From the NCBI GenBank assembly GCA_030632885.1, contig DAOVTW010000026.1, forward strand, positions 1 through 44,280: 44,280 nucleotides of DNA, read 5' to 3'. A program made the translations under genes and the position numbers. This document shows, in pieces, positions 17,085 through 26,023 of this stretch (its first letter is position 1; every line of letters starts with the position of its first letter). Under the pieces are notes generated by a model, which worked only from the letters and a program-made list of their open reading frames with translations, searched no databases and was not told where the DNA came from. Origin of the DNA: JAIOSM01 sp023143455 (GTDB lineage Bacteria > Desulfobacterota > Desulfobacteria > Desulfobacterales > Desulfobacteraceae).

Positions 17085-17711
17085 TTAATCAGTGTCTATT
17101 CTTCGGTTTTCGAGTTGGATATCAAGTACTTTTATTTTTTCTATTATCTCATTCTTCTTTTTAATTTCTTCTTTATTCCTCTGAATAATTCTCTTTTGGT
17201 CTTGAATAATCTTATTTTTTGACCGCATTTTTAAAATAAGTTTTGAGTTTGATCCTTCTAATTTTTTCTTTTTTTTGATTAATTTATCGTATTTAGTATT
17301 TAGAATATCATATTTTAATTTATTTTCAACCATATCGCCTAAAAGAGCTTGAACATACTCAACATTAACTTGATCTTTTAATAAAGCATATTGCTTAAGA
17401 TATTTTCTCGCCATACTTAAGTCTAAGTTTGGATTGTCCTTATGCGAATATAATACAACAAGTTGTAATAATAGTTTTGCATGGGCATTGTTAGAAAAAA
17501 TCTGAGCAGAGTCTTTTAACAACATTTTCTCTTTTTGTGCAATCTCGTTTTTAAATACACTGTCGCCTAATTCAGAGTAGATTGAAGAAAGAGAAGAATA
17601 CATAAGTTGTTCTGAATTTTTCTTTGAAGCACAGGCCAAAGAAAAAAATAATGTTAACACGATAAACAATCGAATAAAAATATTATTTAACATTATTGTA
17701 TAGATTATCAT
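17085..17711 (-). CDS. predicted lipoprotein with coiled-coil C-terminus
   Basis: The 208-aa product has an N-terminal hydrophobic segment and lipobox (FFSLAC), so it should be a lipid-anchored protein in the periplasm. The middle (about 35-130) is helical and may hold one TPR-like hairpin (AHAKLLLQLVVLYSHKDNP). Residues 135-205 are a Lys/Glu/Ile-rich coiled coil. The start overlaps the stop of the diguanylate cyclase gene by one base (TAATG), indicating coupling. A later ATG at 17693 gives a tighter signal sequence and cannot be excluded. The family is unknown; linkage with a GGDEF protein suggests a signalling accessory. Confidence 0.65.
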   Translation of the reverse strand: MIIYTIMLNNIFIRLFIVLTLFFSLACASKKNSEQLMYSSLSSIYSELGDSVFKNEIAQKEKMLLKDSAQIFSNNAHAKLLLQLVVLYSHKDNPNLDLSMARKYLKQYALLKDQVNVEYVQALLGDMVENKLKYDILNTKYDKLIKKKKKLEGSNSKLILKMRSKNKIIQDQKRIIQRNKEEIKKKNEIIEKIKVLDIQLENRRIDTD

Positions 17712-19057
17712 TAATTTAACTCATCAAGTTTTTTTCTTCTATCAGTGAGATAAACACTTCCTTCAAATGTTTTCGCATATTCTTTTATTTCTGCTGCAAG
17801 TTCTCCTACCTTAACGCTGCTGATACTTAAATCACCTTTATTTGTCACAACAGCAATGGAAATTGACATGACAGGGAACTTACCTATTTCCCCCTGTCTT
17901 GTTTTTGATACTATATATCCCTGCTCAAGGTCATTCTTATCATAAAACTTTACAATTTCTTTATCAAACTCCTTTATAATTGTTTCACAAATTTCTTGAT
18001 ACCTGTCAGAAGGAACTACAGTAACAAAGTCATCGCCTCCTATATGCCCAACAAAAAAATCAGAAGCAATCCTTTTTAATACAATTCTTTGGATGATATC
18101 ACCGGTGAATTTTATAACTTCATTACCCCTTGCATATCCATACCTGTCATTAAATGACTTAAAATTATCAATATCTAAAAGACAAAATGCTATCTTTCTT
18201 TTACCTATAATCTGCTTATGTAAAAAGTTCTCTATAGCCATACCTCCGGGCAATCTGGTTAAGGGGTTAGTGTCAATATCCATTGCTTTTAATTTTGAAA
18301 GCTGCCCTGCCATAGAAGTTAGTGCTTGTGCCAGCATTCCGAATTCATCATTTTTATCAACATCAGGAATAAAATCAAACTGATGCCGAGAAAATTTTAA
18401 AGCCGCGAGTTTTAACTGATTTATAGAGCGTGAAACATTACGAGTAATCAATAAAGCGGCACCGATACCAACAATAATACCTAATATGGAAAGAAAGGCT
18501 ACTACATAAAAAGCTTTTGTACTAAAAGCATTGGCTTGAAGTGTTTTCTTTTGAAGGCTCTTTTTTGCTTCAAACATCATTGTTTGCATTACATCTAACT
18601 GCATGTCAAAATTTTTTTTAATATTATCTTCTTCAACAATTTGGACTTGCTTAAATGCTTCTTCCTCAAGATCAAAGAGTTTAAAATATAGGCTATTATA
18701 TTGATTATGAAAGAATGTTATCTTTTTTATTTTTTTCCCATCAGATTCGGGAATGTTGGTTATTTTTTTTAATATTTTCCTAAATTCTATATCTCTTTTA
18801 GAAAACAGAGTCAGCATTTCCTCACTATTTAGAATCAAATATCGCTTTGCATAAGCTTCCTGGGCAAGCAGGCTATCAGTCATACTGTCACAAGCTTCAA
18901 TTATAGCCATGTTATTATTAATAATTGATCTATTAATATCACTAAGCTCGTTTAAGCTGGAAAGTGTGTACAATGATAGTATAATAATAATTAATGATAG
19001 CGGGAGATAGCCTATGGTCATTTTAGTGGCTATGGTAATTCCGGAAAATTTATTCAT
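17711..19057 (-). CDS. membrane diguanylate cyclase (HAMP-GGDEF)
   Basis: This 448-aa protein makes cyclic di-GMP. A first membrane segment spans about 15-35 (IGYLPLSLIIIILSLYTL), then an all-helical four-helix-type periplasmic sensor to about 190, a second membrane helix (VVAFLSILGIIVGIGAALLI), a HAMP linker, and a GGDEF domain from about 275 with DIDNFKSFNDRYGYARGNEV and the active-site loop GGDDF, a permitted GG[DE][DE]F variant. I see no clean RxxD inhibitory site at the usual spacing. The ATG at 19057 is preferred over a TTG at 19192, because the extra 45 residues are not family-like. It is cotranscribed with the lipoprotein and FapA genes. Confidence 0.85.
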   Translation of the reverse strand: MNKFSGITIATKMTIGYLPLSLIIIILSLYTLSSLNELSDINRSIINNNMAIIEACDSMTDSLLAQEAYAKRYLILNSEEMLTLFSKRDIEFRKILKKITNIPESDGKKIKKITFFHNQYNSLYFKLFDLEEEAFKQVQIVEEDNIKKNFDMQLDVMQTMMFEAKKSLQKKTLQANAFSTKAFYVVAFLSILGIIVGIGAALLITRNVSRSINQLKLAALKFSRHQFDFIPDVDKNDEFGMLAQALTSMAGQLSKLKAMDIDTNPLTRLPGGMAIENFLHKQIIGKRKIAFCLLDIDNFKSFNDRYGYARGNEVIKFTGDIIQRIVLKRIASDFFVGHIGGDDFVTVVPSDRYQEICETIIKEFDKEIVKFYDKNDLEQGYIVSKTRQGEIGKFPVMSISIAVVTNKGDLSISSVKVGELAAEIKEYAKTFEGSVYLTDRRKKLDELN

Positions 19058-19254
19058 ATTTTCTATAATAATCCGACAGTTAATATTTATACTTTTACTC
19101 AAAATATGGAGAAAACTAAACAATCTTTCTATGTTTTGATAATAAATTTCCCCAATAAAAGCAAGAGAAAAATAATTAGATTGCAAGTCCAAATTGTTTT
19201 AACCAATTAAAAAATAGCATTTTTATTCAAACTCAAGGCGGGATAAATTAGAAA

Positions 19255-19286
19255 ACAGGGGCTAACGCAATGGTGTTAACCCCTGT
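19255..19286 (-). terminator. intrinsic terminator of the rnf operon
   Basis: ACAGGGG (19255-19261) and CCCCTGT (19280-19286) pair, extended by TAAC/GTTA after one mismatch. Read on the minus strand, the hairpin comes just after the RnfB stop and is followed by TTTTCTAATTT. AAGTTTTT on the other side may allow weak action in both directions. Confidence 0.7.
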
Positions 19287-19305
19287 AAGTTTTTGATTGA
19301 CTTTA

Positions 19306-21390
19306 TTAAGTAAGCAGTTGTAACTTATCTGGGTTATAACATAATCTACAACAGTCTAGACAGCGACTTGCCTCTTTAAGGGCATCCTCTTCAGGCAAGG
19401 CAAGATCAACTTCAACATAGGAATCCAATCTTTCTTTTACAGAAAGCTCAGGCATTTCCGCTCTTTTGATTTTACCAATACCTTTTACTTCGGTAAAAAT
19501 AGATTCGCTTATTCGTTTTTGACGTAACGAATCAAGTGCAGGAGTAATTTTTTCTCCTTTTAAAAACATATCTATGGATCTTGCAGCGCGCCGCCCCCCT
19601 CCAATTGCTTCTACAACTAGAGAAGGTCCTGTTGCTGCATCACCAGCTGTAAACACATAAGGTATGGTAGTTGTTAATACTTCAGGGTCGTTCTCAATGG
19701 TGTTCCATCTTGTAAGTTCAAGTTCAGTCATTCTTGGATGAGGGTCATGCTCTTTAAATGATGCCTCGGGTGATTGCCCAATAGCTGTAATGATTGTGTC
19801 AACCTCAATTAATGTCTCAGAACCTTCAACAGGTTCAGGCCGACGTCTACCACTGTCATCAGGCTCGCCAAGTTCCATTTTTAAATACTCAAGTTGAGTT
19901 ACATGACCGTCTTTATCACCAACAACTTTTGTTGGAGCAGCAAGGAAAACAAACTCTATACCTTCTTCTTCAGATGCAACTATTTCGACCTCATTTGCAG
20001 GCATCTCATTTCTAGTTCTTCTATAAACCAGATAAACTTTTTCAAGTCCAATTCTAAGAAGTGTTCTTACACAATCAATGGCAGTATTACCACCGCCTAT
20101 TACACAAGCTCTCTTCCCAAGCTCTAATTTTTCACCTTGTGAATTTCTAGAAAGAAAATTAATTCCAGTAAAACATCCTTCAAGGTCTTCACCATCAATT
20201 CCAAGGGAATAATCTTCCCATGCACCGATACCTAAAAATACAGCTCTGTACCCAGAAGCAACCAAAGAACCTAAACCAAAATCTTTTCCAAATTTAACAT
20301 GGGTATAAGAGTTAATGCCAAGGTTCAATATCCCATCTATTTCCCAGTCAAGTACTTTATCTGGAAGCCTGTATTCGGGAATTCCATATCTGATCATACC
20401 ACCAAGCTTCGGCATTGCTTCAAAGATAGATACCTTATGACCAAGTCTTCTTAAAAAATAGGCACAGCTCATACCGGATGGACCACTACCAATTATAGCC
20501 ACTTTTTTACCAGTGTCTGGTGCACACTTTATTGGGATACGTGAACCTGATTCCATTTCAAAATCTGCAACAAAACGTTTTATTTGATTAATTGATACTG
20601 GTTCGTCTTCAATCCCTCTTCTACATTCATCTTCACAAGGGTGTGGACAAACCCTGCCACATGCTAAAGGAAGAGGATTTCTCATCCTTATTACCTGAAC
20701 AGCTTCTTTATATTTTCCTTGTTTAGCAAGTGAAATATATCTCGGGATATCAATTTCAGCAGGGCAAGTCTGGGAACATGGAGCAAGGGGATCATTTTGT
20801 TGATTCATCTTTAAGAGTTTTTCAGAAAGTGTTCTTACCGTAATTATACCTTTAGGGCATGCTTTTTCACATGCTCCACATCCTACACATTTTTCATCAT
20901 CGACCACTGGAAATCCTTCTTTCCCGATAATAAGAGCATCAAATGTGCATGATTTAACACAATCTCCCAATCCTAAACATCCTATATGGCAATCTCTCTT
21001 GCCACCAAACACAATTTCCATTGCTTTGCATGACATAACACCAAGATAATTATATTTATCCGTTGCACGGGTTCCACCATTACACATATTATATGAAATT
21101 GATGATTCAGCAGTTCCCACAGGCATACCGACAATTTCAGCAATATTTTCAGCCTTTTCCCGGCTTGATGATATCACACATACATTTGGCAATGCCTCGC
21201 CTGAGACAACAGCTTGTGCAGCTGAAGAACAGCCTGTATAACCACATCCACCACAATTAGCTCCTTCAAGATTATTTTCAACAAGAGCAATTTTGGGGTC
21301 TTCATATACATAAAAAACTTTAGATGCAAAACTAAGTACAATACTACAGGCAGCGCCGATACCAAGCATAAACAGAAAAGATTCAATCAT
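19306..21390 (-). CDS. rnfB: RnfB fused to a GltD/NfnB-like FAD/NAD(P) oxidoreductase
   Basis: At 694 aa this is two to three times a normal RnfB. Residues 1-25 are the membrane anchor, and C46, C49, C54 and C71 form the RnfB [4Fe-4S] motif (NCGGCGYTGC). The ferredoxin part has C134/138/144/148 and C168/171/174/178. From about 200 a GltD-type module begins: Cys pairs at 205/209 and 244/248/252/256 (CGRVCPHPCEDEC), the FAD loop GSGPSG at 301-306, LGGMIRYGIPEYRLP, the NAD(P) loop VIGGGNTAIDC, and FAD-contacting GDAATGP. The C-terminus adds CLDCCRLC. RnfB normally receives or gives electrons to ferredoxin. The fusion would let it exchange with NAD(P)H directly, as NfnB does. It is the last gene of the operon. 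Confidence 0.9.
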   Translation of the reverse strand: MIESFLFMLGIGAACSIVLSFASKVFYVYEDPKIALVENNLEGANCGGCGYTGCSSAAQAVVSGEALPNVCVISSSREKAENIAEIVGMPVGTAESSISYNMCNGGTRATDKYNYLGVMSCKAMEIVFGGKRDCHIGCLGLGDCVKSCTFDALIIGKEGFPVVDDEKCVGCGACEKACPKGIITVRTLSEKLLKMNQQNDPLAPCSQTCPAEIDIPRYISLAKQGKYKEAVQVIRMRNPLPLACGRVCPHPCEDECRRGIEDEPVSINQIKRFVADFEMESGSRIPIKCAPDTGKKVAIIGSGPSGMSCAYFLRRLGHKVSIFEAMPKLGGMIRYGIPEYRLPDKVLDWEIDGILNLGINSYTHVKFGKDFGLGSLVASGYRAVFLGIGAWEDYSLGIDGEDLEGCFTGINFLSRNSQGEKLELGKRACVIGGGNTAIDCVRTLLRIGLEKVYLVYRRTRNEMPANEVEIVASEEEGIEFVFLAAPTKVVGDKDGHVTQLEYLKMELGEPDDSGRRRPEPVEGSETLIEVDTIITAIGQSPEASFKEHDPHPRMTELELTRWNTIENDPEVLTTTIPYVFTAGDAATGPSLVVEAIGGGRRAARSIDMFLKGEKITPALDSLRQKRISESIFTEVKGIGKIKRAEMPELSVKERLDSYVEVDLALPEEDALKEASRCLDCCRLCYNPDKLQLLT

Positions 21391-21413
21391 AACTTAAACT
21401 CCTGAAATTTTTT

Positions 21414-21986
21414 TTACACCATACCTTTGAAAGCAAAAAAGGATAAAGAAATTATTCCGGCAGTGATCAAGCCTATTGAAGTATCTTGCAATGGTTTTGG
21501 GACTCTGGCAATATTTATTCTCTCTCTCAGTCCTGCAAAAATAATAAGAGCGAGTCCAAAACCAACTGCATAGGCAAATGATGAGACAAGGACTTCTACA
21601 AAAGTATATTCCTCTTTAATATTAATAAGACACACACCCATAACAGCACAATTTGTTGTAATTAAAGGAAGGAATATACCAAGCCCTGCATAAAGAGCAG
21701 GTATGCTCTTTTTTAAAAACATTTCCACAAATTGCACAAGAGATGCAATAACAAGTATAAAGGAAACTGTTCTCAAATATTCAATATCAAGTGTTTTCAA
21801 AAGATAATAATCAACCATCCATGAAATAACACCTGCCATCACTAAAACAAAGACAACTGCCATTGACATTCCCACGGCAGTTTCCATCTTATTTGATGTG
21901 CCAAGAAATGGGCAATTTCCAAGAAATTGAGCAAGGAGAATATTATTTACAAAAATACAGCCTATAGCTAATACAATAAGATCCAT
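21414..21986 (-). CDS. rnfA: Rnf complex integral membrane subunit A
   Basis: This 190-aa, six-helix membrane protein matches RnfA/NqrE in length and sequence: FVNNILLAQFLGNCPFLGTS in helix 1 and LITTNCAVMGVCLIN in the inverted repeat. The paired half-membrane Cys residues (in GNCPF and TNCAV) bind the intramembrane [2Fe-2S] cluster shared with RnfE in known structures. It lies between rnfE and rnfB. Confidence 0.95.
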   Translation of the reverse strand: MDLIVLAIGCIFVNNILLAQFLGNCPFLGTSNKMETAVGMSMAVVFVLVMAGVISWMVDYYLLKTLDIEYLRTVSFILVIASLVQFVEMFLKKSIPALYAGLGIFLPLITTNCAVMGVCLINIKEEYTFVEVLVSSFAYAVGFGLALIIFAGLRERINIARVPKPLQDTSIGLITAGIISLSFFAFKGMV

Positions 21987-21998
21987 TTTTATCTCCTT

Positions 21999-22604
21999 TT
22001 ATTTTTTCGGTATAAGATTCATTATGCAAAGCAGTAATCCAAGGCAGACAAAAGCGCCAGGTGCTTCAACCATGAATGTGAATGGTTCAAATGAAGGCCC
22101 GAATAGTACAATTGGTGTTTCATAAAATGTAATTGCTCCTGTCCCGAATATCTCTCTTACAGCACTTAATACTGCAAGGGAAAATGTAAACCCTATCCCC
22201 ATACCAAGTCCATCAGCTATTGAAAGATGAGGTGCATTCTTGCTTGCAAACGCCTCTGCACGCCCGAGAACAATACAGTTAACAACAATAAGTGGAATAA
22301 AAATTCCAAGCTTTAAAAAAAGCGGGTAGGTGTATGCTTGCATTAAAAGTTCAACAATGGTTACAAAAGTAGCTATGATTACAATAAAACAAGGAATTCT
22401 AACTTTGGCAGGAATACTATTCCTGAACAAAGATACAAAAAAATTGGAAAAAACTAGAACAAATGTAGTGGCAAGTCCCATGCCAATCCCATTTTCAACT
22501 GTATTTGTCACAGCAAGAATTGGACATAACCCTAAAACTATTCTAAAAGGAGCAATTTCTGTCCATAATCCTTTGGTAAATTCTTTTGCTATGGATTGTG
22601 CCAT
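21999..22604 (-). CDS. rnfE: Rnf complex integral membrane subunit E
   Basis: This 201-aa, six-helix partner of RnfA has the family motifs EIAPFRIVLGLCPILAVTNT and IPLIVVNCIVLGRAEAFA. The Cys in each motif contributes to the intramembrane iron-sulfur site formed with RnfA. It ends 12 bases before the rnfA start. Confidence 0.95.
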   Translation of the reverse strand: MAQSIAKEFTKGLWTEIAPFRIVLGLCPILAVTNTVENGIGMGLATTFVLVFSNFFVSLFRNSIPAKVRIPCFIVIIATFVTIVELLMQAYTYPLFLKLGIFIPLIVVNCIVLGRAEAFASKNAPHLSIADGLGMGIGFTFSLAVLSAVREIFGTGAITFYETPIVLFGPSFEPFTFMVEAPGAFVCLGLLLCIMNLIPKK

Positions 22605-22627
22605 AACTTATATTCTCCTAATTAGTC

Positions 22628-23221
22628 TTATTTCATTTTATTTAAAATTTGTGGTTTAAGCTTTAAATAAAGTTTTTTTACCTGAGCTGCTGCAACACTT
22701 ACACCTTTTGAAGTTACAGTGGCACCAGACAGTGCATCAATATCCCCACCATTATTTTTCAATTTGAAAGTTGCATCAAATCCCATTCCGGTAAACTGGG
22801 ATACATAGGTTGCATCATCTTTAACTCTTGAACCAATACCCGGTGTTTCACTATGGGTAGTTACTCTTGCTTTTATGATTTTGTCTGTTTCAAGGTCAAT
22901 ACCAACCATTAATCCAACATCTCCTCCAAACCCTGCTCCTTTTGCTTCAAAGGCTACTGCTTTTGAACCATCCTCGAGAACGGCCGGGAAAAAAGTAATT
23001 TCTATATCTTTATCTTTAACTTTAGTTGGAATTTTAAACCGCTCTTTTAAGGGATCATTGGTAGCAGTATCGAAAATAGCTCCAATTGCCGGGGCTTTTT
23101 GGAATTTTAAAACCTGGCTTTCTATTTTTTCTTCGGTACTTGTTTTAAGTACTGAAAGAATACCGCCTGAAACAGCTGTTATAATTGTTAGTACCATTAC
23201 CATTTTTATCATTTCACGCAT
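22628..23221 (-). CDS. rnfG: Rnf complex FMN-binding subunit G
   Basis: This 197-aa protein has one N-terminal membrane helix (MVMVLTIITAVSGGILSVL) and a periplasmic FMN-binding domain. The flavinylation motif SGAT is intact, with T168 as the predicted covalent FMN attachment through phosphoester. TTHSETPGIGSRV is the usual conserved block before it. Attachment would need an ApbE flavin transferase, which is not encoded in this window. The start overlaps the end of rnfD by 8 bases. Confidence 0.95.
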   Translation of the reverse strand: MREMIKMVMVLTIITAVSGGILSVLKTSTEEKIESQVLKFQKAPAIGAIFDTATNDPLKERFKIPTKVKDKDIEITFFPAVLEDGSKAVAFEAKGAGFGGDVGLMVGIDLETDKIIKARVTTHSETPGIGSRVKDDATYVSQFTGMGFDATFKLKNNGGDIDALSGATVTSKGVSVAAAQVKKLYLKLKPQILNKMK

Positions 23222-24188
23222 TATTCACACCCCTTCCCAAAGCTTTGGGTCTGATATAGTCAATGAGTGGATTAATAAGATTTATCAAAAGAATGGCGAA
23301 CACTGTTCCATCAGGATAAGCACCAAGATTCCTGATCAGAATAACCATCAAACCTCCAAGAAATCCATAAATCAGCATGGGAATTAAATTGACCGGAGAC
23401 GATGAGTTTTCCGTAGCTAAAAATATTGCTCCAAATAGTGTATATCCGGAAAAAAGGTGGAACATTGGGCCTGCATAGCTTCCCGAGTTTGACAGGTTAA
23501 ATATTAAAGCAGTTATAATAATTCCTGCAATATAAGAAATTGTTATTTCCCATCTTATATAGCCCTTTATTATAAGAAAAATACCGCCAAGAATAAGGCC
23601 AAGTCCAAAGTTAGTACCTATTGTACCAACTTGTTGTCCCATAATAAGAGTCTTTATAGGGAAAAAATCAATAGCAGACACACCTTGATGTTTTAATGCT
23701 GCAAGAGGAGCAAGTGCTTTAAAATCAAACTGATAATTTAAAAGTGCTGCATCAGAATCAAAATAACCAGGCCATGAAACCATTAGGATTGCAACTCCCA
23801 CAAGAACCGGATTAAAAGGATTTGCGCCAATACCACCATATATTTGTTTGCCTATTACAATGGCAACAAACGCTCCTATAACAACTACCCACCATGGAGT
23901 TGTAGCAGGAAGCATCATACCAAAAAGCAAGCCTATAAGTGCAGCATCAAAATCTCCAGTGGAAAGAGATCTTTTTGTTGCAAAATTCATTATCAACTCA
24001 AAGAACATGCTGCTTGATACAGCAAGCAGTATAACTCCAAGGGCAGGCATACCAAACTGGACAATACCAAAAATAACAGCTGGCATTGCAGCAAGCATAA
24101 TATGTAGATTCATTTTACAAATTGAATCTCCATCATGCCAGAATGGAGCATGAGATACTGTAAGTTTTATTTTATTATCCATTTGCAC
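23214..24188 (-). CDS. rnfD: Rnf complex integral membrane subunit D, apparently lacking the flavinylation Thr
   Basis: This 324-aa, multi-helix protein of the RnfD/NqrB family is identified by LPATTPWWVVVIGAFVAIVIG, GGIGANPFNPVLVG and the late helix block GYTLFGAIFLATENSSSPVN. In most RnfD the segment before the conserved PLAALK reads like S/T-G-A-T, whose Thr carries FMN. Here it reads FKALAPLAALK, so Ala seems to stand where the Thr should be. This alignment was done by eye. The gene overlaps rnfC by 14 bases. Confidence 0.92.
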   Translation of the reverse strand: MQMDNKIKLTVSHAPFWHDGDSICKMNLHIMLAAMPAVIFGIVQFGMPALGVILLAVSSSMFFELIMNFATKRSLSTGDFDAALIGLLFGMMLPATTPWWVVVIGAFVAIVIGKQIYGGIGANPFNPVLVGVAILMVSWPGYFDSDAALLNYQFDFKALAPLAALKHQGVSAIDFFPIKTLIMGQQVGTIGTNFGLGLILGGIFLIIKGYIRWEITISYIAGIIITALIFNLSNSGSYAGPMFHLFSGYTLFGAIFLATENSSSPVNLIPMLIYGFLGGLMVILIRNLGAYPDGTVFAILLINLINPLIDYIRPKALGRGVNNA

Positions 24189-25467
24189 CCTCTTTCTCAG
24201 TCTCTGTTTTCATTTTCAAAAGCTCATGTTTCCCAAGCCTTATATACTGAAATATAGGTATTTTTGCTGTACAGACATAGCTACATAAGCCACACTCAAT
24301 ACAGGATTCAAGATCAAACGTTTCTTTCGCTTCCTCAAACAAATTTGCCTCAAGCTGACGTACAAGAAGGTTCACAGGAATATTTGCCGGGCATATTTTA
24401 ATACATTTACCACAATTTATACATGCAGAATCAGAAACAAAAGGTATTATACCTGCATCCTGAACAATTATTGAATCCATGCAAGGCTGAACAGGATGAT
24501 AAATAGTAAAAACTGAAAAACCTTTAAAAGGTCCACCTATTACAATTCTGTCATTCTTATTTGTATGGATGTTAAGGTGTTTGAAAATTGATTTAACCGG
24601 GGTTCCTATGGAAGTTTTAATCCGCTTTTGAACACCATCTTTCCCTGTTACACATACAAGTTTTTCAAAATGTACTTTTTTATCTCTGCATGCCTTTGCA
24701 ATAGAAACAACTGCTTCACTACTTATAAAGCATACCCCAATATCTTCACAGGTTTTCCCTTGGGGAACTGTTGTTTTTAACTGATTTTTCATTATCATTT
24801 CAGGAAGGGCATTGGGATAAAAAGATGATATATTAAATACCTGCATTCCGGAAATTTCAAACTCAACATTAAAACCTTCAGGAACAGTTAAAATTATCTT
24901 GGGTATCTTAGTCAGGTTTTGAAGAATCTTTATGCCTTCTTTTAAATCCTCTGGTGCTGTTGATAAAAAATACTGCCTTGTTGTTGATGCAAGGTCTTCA
25001 TCAACTCCTGAAATCACAAGAGTATGTATCTTTTTTGTTGGATCAATAAGAGTTTCAAAAGGAGGTGCTCCTGGTAATGATTTTAATAATTTTGCAGCAG
25101 CTTCAAGTTCAAACTTGTCAGCATGCTCTTCAAAATCATTTACAAAATCATCATTTTCTTCAGTTCCTATTACCAAGTATGTTTTAATATTACCGAATTC
25201 TCCGGGATATGATTCAATCTTTTTTATTACCCCGGAAACAGGCGAAATCACATATTCTGTGCTTTCTGTATAAAGGGAAAGCTTTTCTCCTTTTTTAACC
25301 TGATCTTCTTTTTTTATAAGACTAGTCCTTAAGCTATCCAAAGAATCATTTAATAAAAGTAAAATATTTGATGGCATAAGAACGGTTTCGGGTCCTTTGG
25401 GGTCTGATTCCACCGAATCATATTTCAACTTAGGTTGAGATAGTCCTGTAAAAGGTCGTTTAATCAT
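24175..25467 (-). CDS. rnfC: Rnf complex peripheral subunit C, divergent NADH/FMN site
   Basis: This 430-aa protein has the RnfC outline: an N-terminal lipoyl-like barrel (EYVISPVSGVIKKIE near 75), a central domain, SLBB-like region and two C-terminal [4Fe-4S] motifs (CINCGKCIKICPANIP and CIECGLCSYVCTAKIP). The central nucleotide site is not normal. Where RnfC/NuoF-type proteins have GxGGAGFP, residues 130-137 read SLPGAPPF. The usual NGAE-type segment is SGVDE at 153-157. The N-terminal block that normally reads GGxHPP is also changed. Iron-sulfur transfer can work, but direct NADH oxidation by this subunit looks doubtful. Confidence 0.9.
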   Translation of the reverse strand: MIKRPFTGLSQPKLKYDSVESDPKGPETVLMPSNILLLLNDSLDSLRTSLIKKEDQVKKGEKLSLYTESTEYVISPVSGVIKKIESYPGEFGNIKTYLVIGTEENDDFVNDFEEHADKFELEAAAKLLKSLPGAPPFETLIDPTKKIHTLVISGVDEDLASTTRQYFLSTAPEDLKEGIKILQNLTKIPKIILTVPEGFNVEFEISGMQVFNISSFYPNALPEMIMKNQLKTTVPQGKTCEDIGVCFISSEAVVSIAKACRDKKVHFEKLVCVTGKDGVQKRIKTSIGTPVKSIFKHLNIHTNKNDRIVIGGPFKGFSVFTIYHPVQPCMDSIIVQDAGIIPFVSDSACINCGKCIKICPANIPVNLLVRQLEANLFEEAKETFDLESCIECGLCSYVCTAKIPIFQYIRLGKHELLKMKTETEKEGANG

Positions 25468-25530
25468 TGTTAGTCCTCGTTTTGTAAAATTTTAACCATA
25501 CATTATGAATGTATATATGAATTCTATATA

Positions 25531-25899
25531 TCATGGCGCATGGCATGAATTACATTCCACCGGACCTGCTCCAGAATCTTCATGACAACCTTTACATTGC
25601 ATATGAAACCCATCAGATCTGCTTGGCATATCTTCATCACCGGTATCTTCATGGCATTCACTGCAATTATAAATTTCATCATCCTCAAGATTATGGTGAC
25701 AATCAATACAGTCCAAGCCATACTCATCCATATGTCCTGTATGTTCAAATAAAACTTTACCTGCTTTATTTTGAAACATTAACCGCATTGGCTGGTCTCC
25801 AGATTCAGGAGAGGGAAAGGCTGCATAGCAAACAATTCCTGCGATAAAAAAAATAATCATTAAAAATATGGAAATCTTTAGATTAGTTTGTGATGTCAT
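25531..25899 (-). CDS. membrane-anchored or exported tetraheme cytochrome c
   Basis: This 122-aa protein has an N-terminal hydrophobic segment (IFLMIIFFIAGIVCYAA) for export or anchoring, and four CxxCH heme sites: CIDCH, CSECH, CKGCH and CNSCH. Extra His residues (HTGH, CHH, FHMQC) could be distal ligands, as in class III c3/c7 cytochromes. GGGAG lies 6 bases before the ATG. It directly precedes rnfC and is read in the same direction, matching the cytochrome-Rnf arrangement known in Desulfovibrio and, with a different cytochrome (MmcA), in Methanosarcina. It should link Rnf to the periplasmic cytochrome pool. Confidence 0.9.
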   Translation of the reverse strand: MTSQTNLKISIFLMIIFFIAGIVCYAAFPSPESGDQPMRLMFQNKAGKVLFEHTGHMDEYGLDCIDCHHNLEDDEIYNCSECHEDTGDEDMPSRSDGFHMQCKGCHEDSGAGPVECNSCHAP

Positions 25900-26023
25900 A
25901 CTACTCCCTCATATTGTTAGAATCTAATCTTTACATCAAGCAAAGTTACAACACAATCACGTCATATATTAAAAAAATTTTTTTTACAAGAAAAAATTAT
26001 AATTCTTTGTTGGTGTTATGCAA

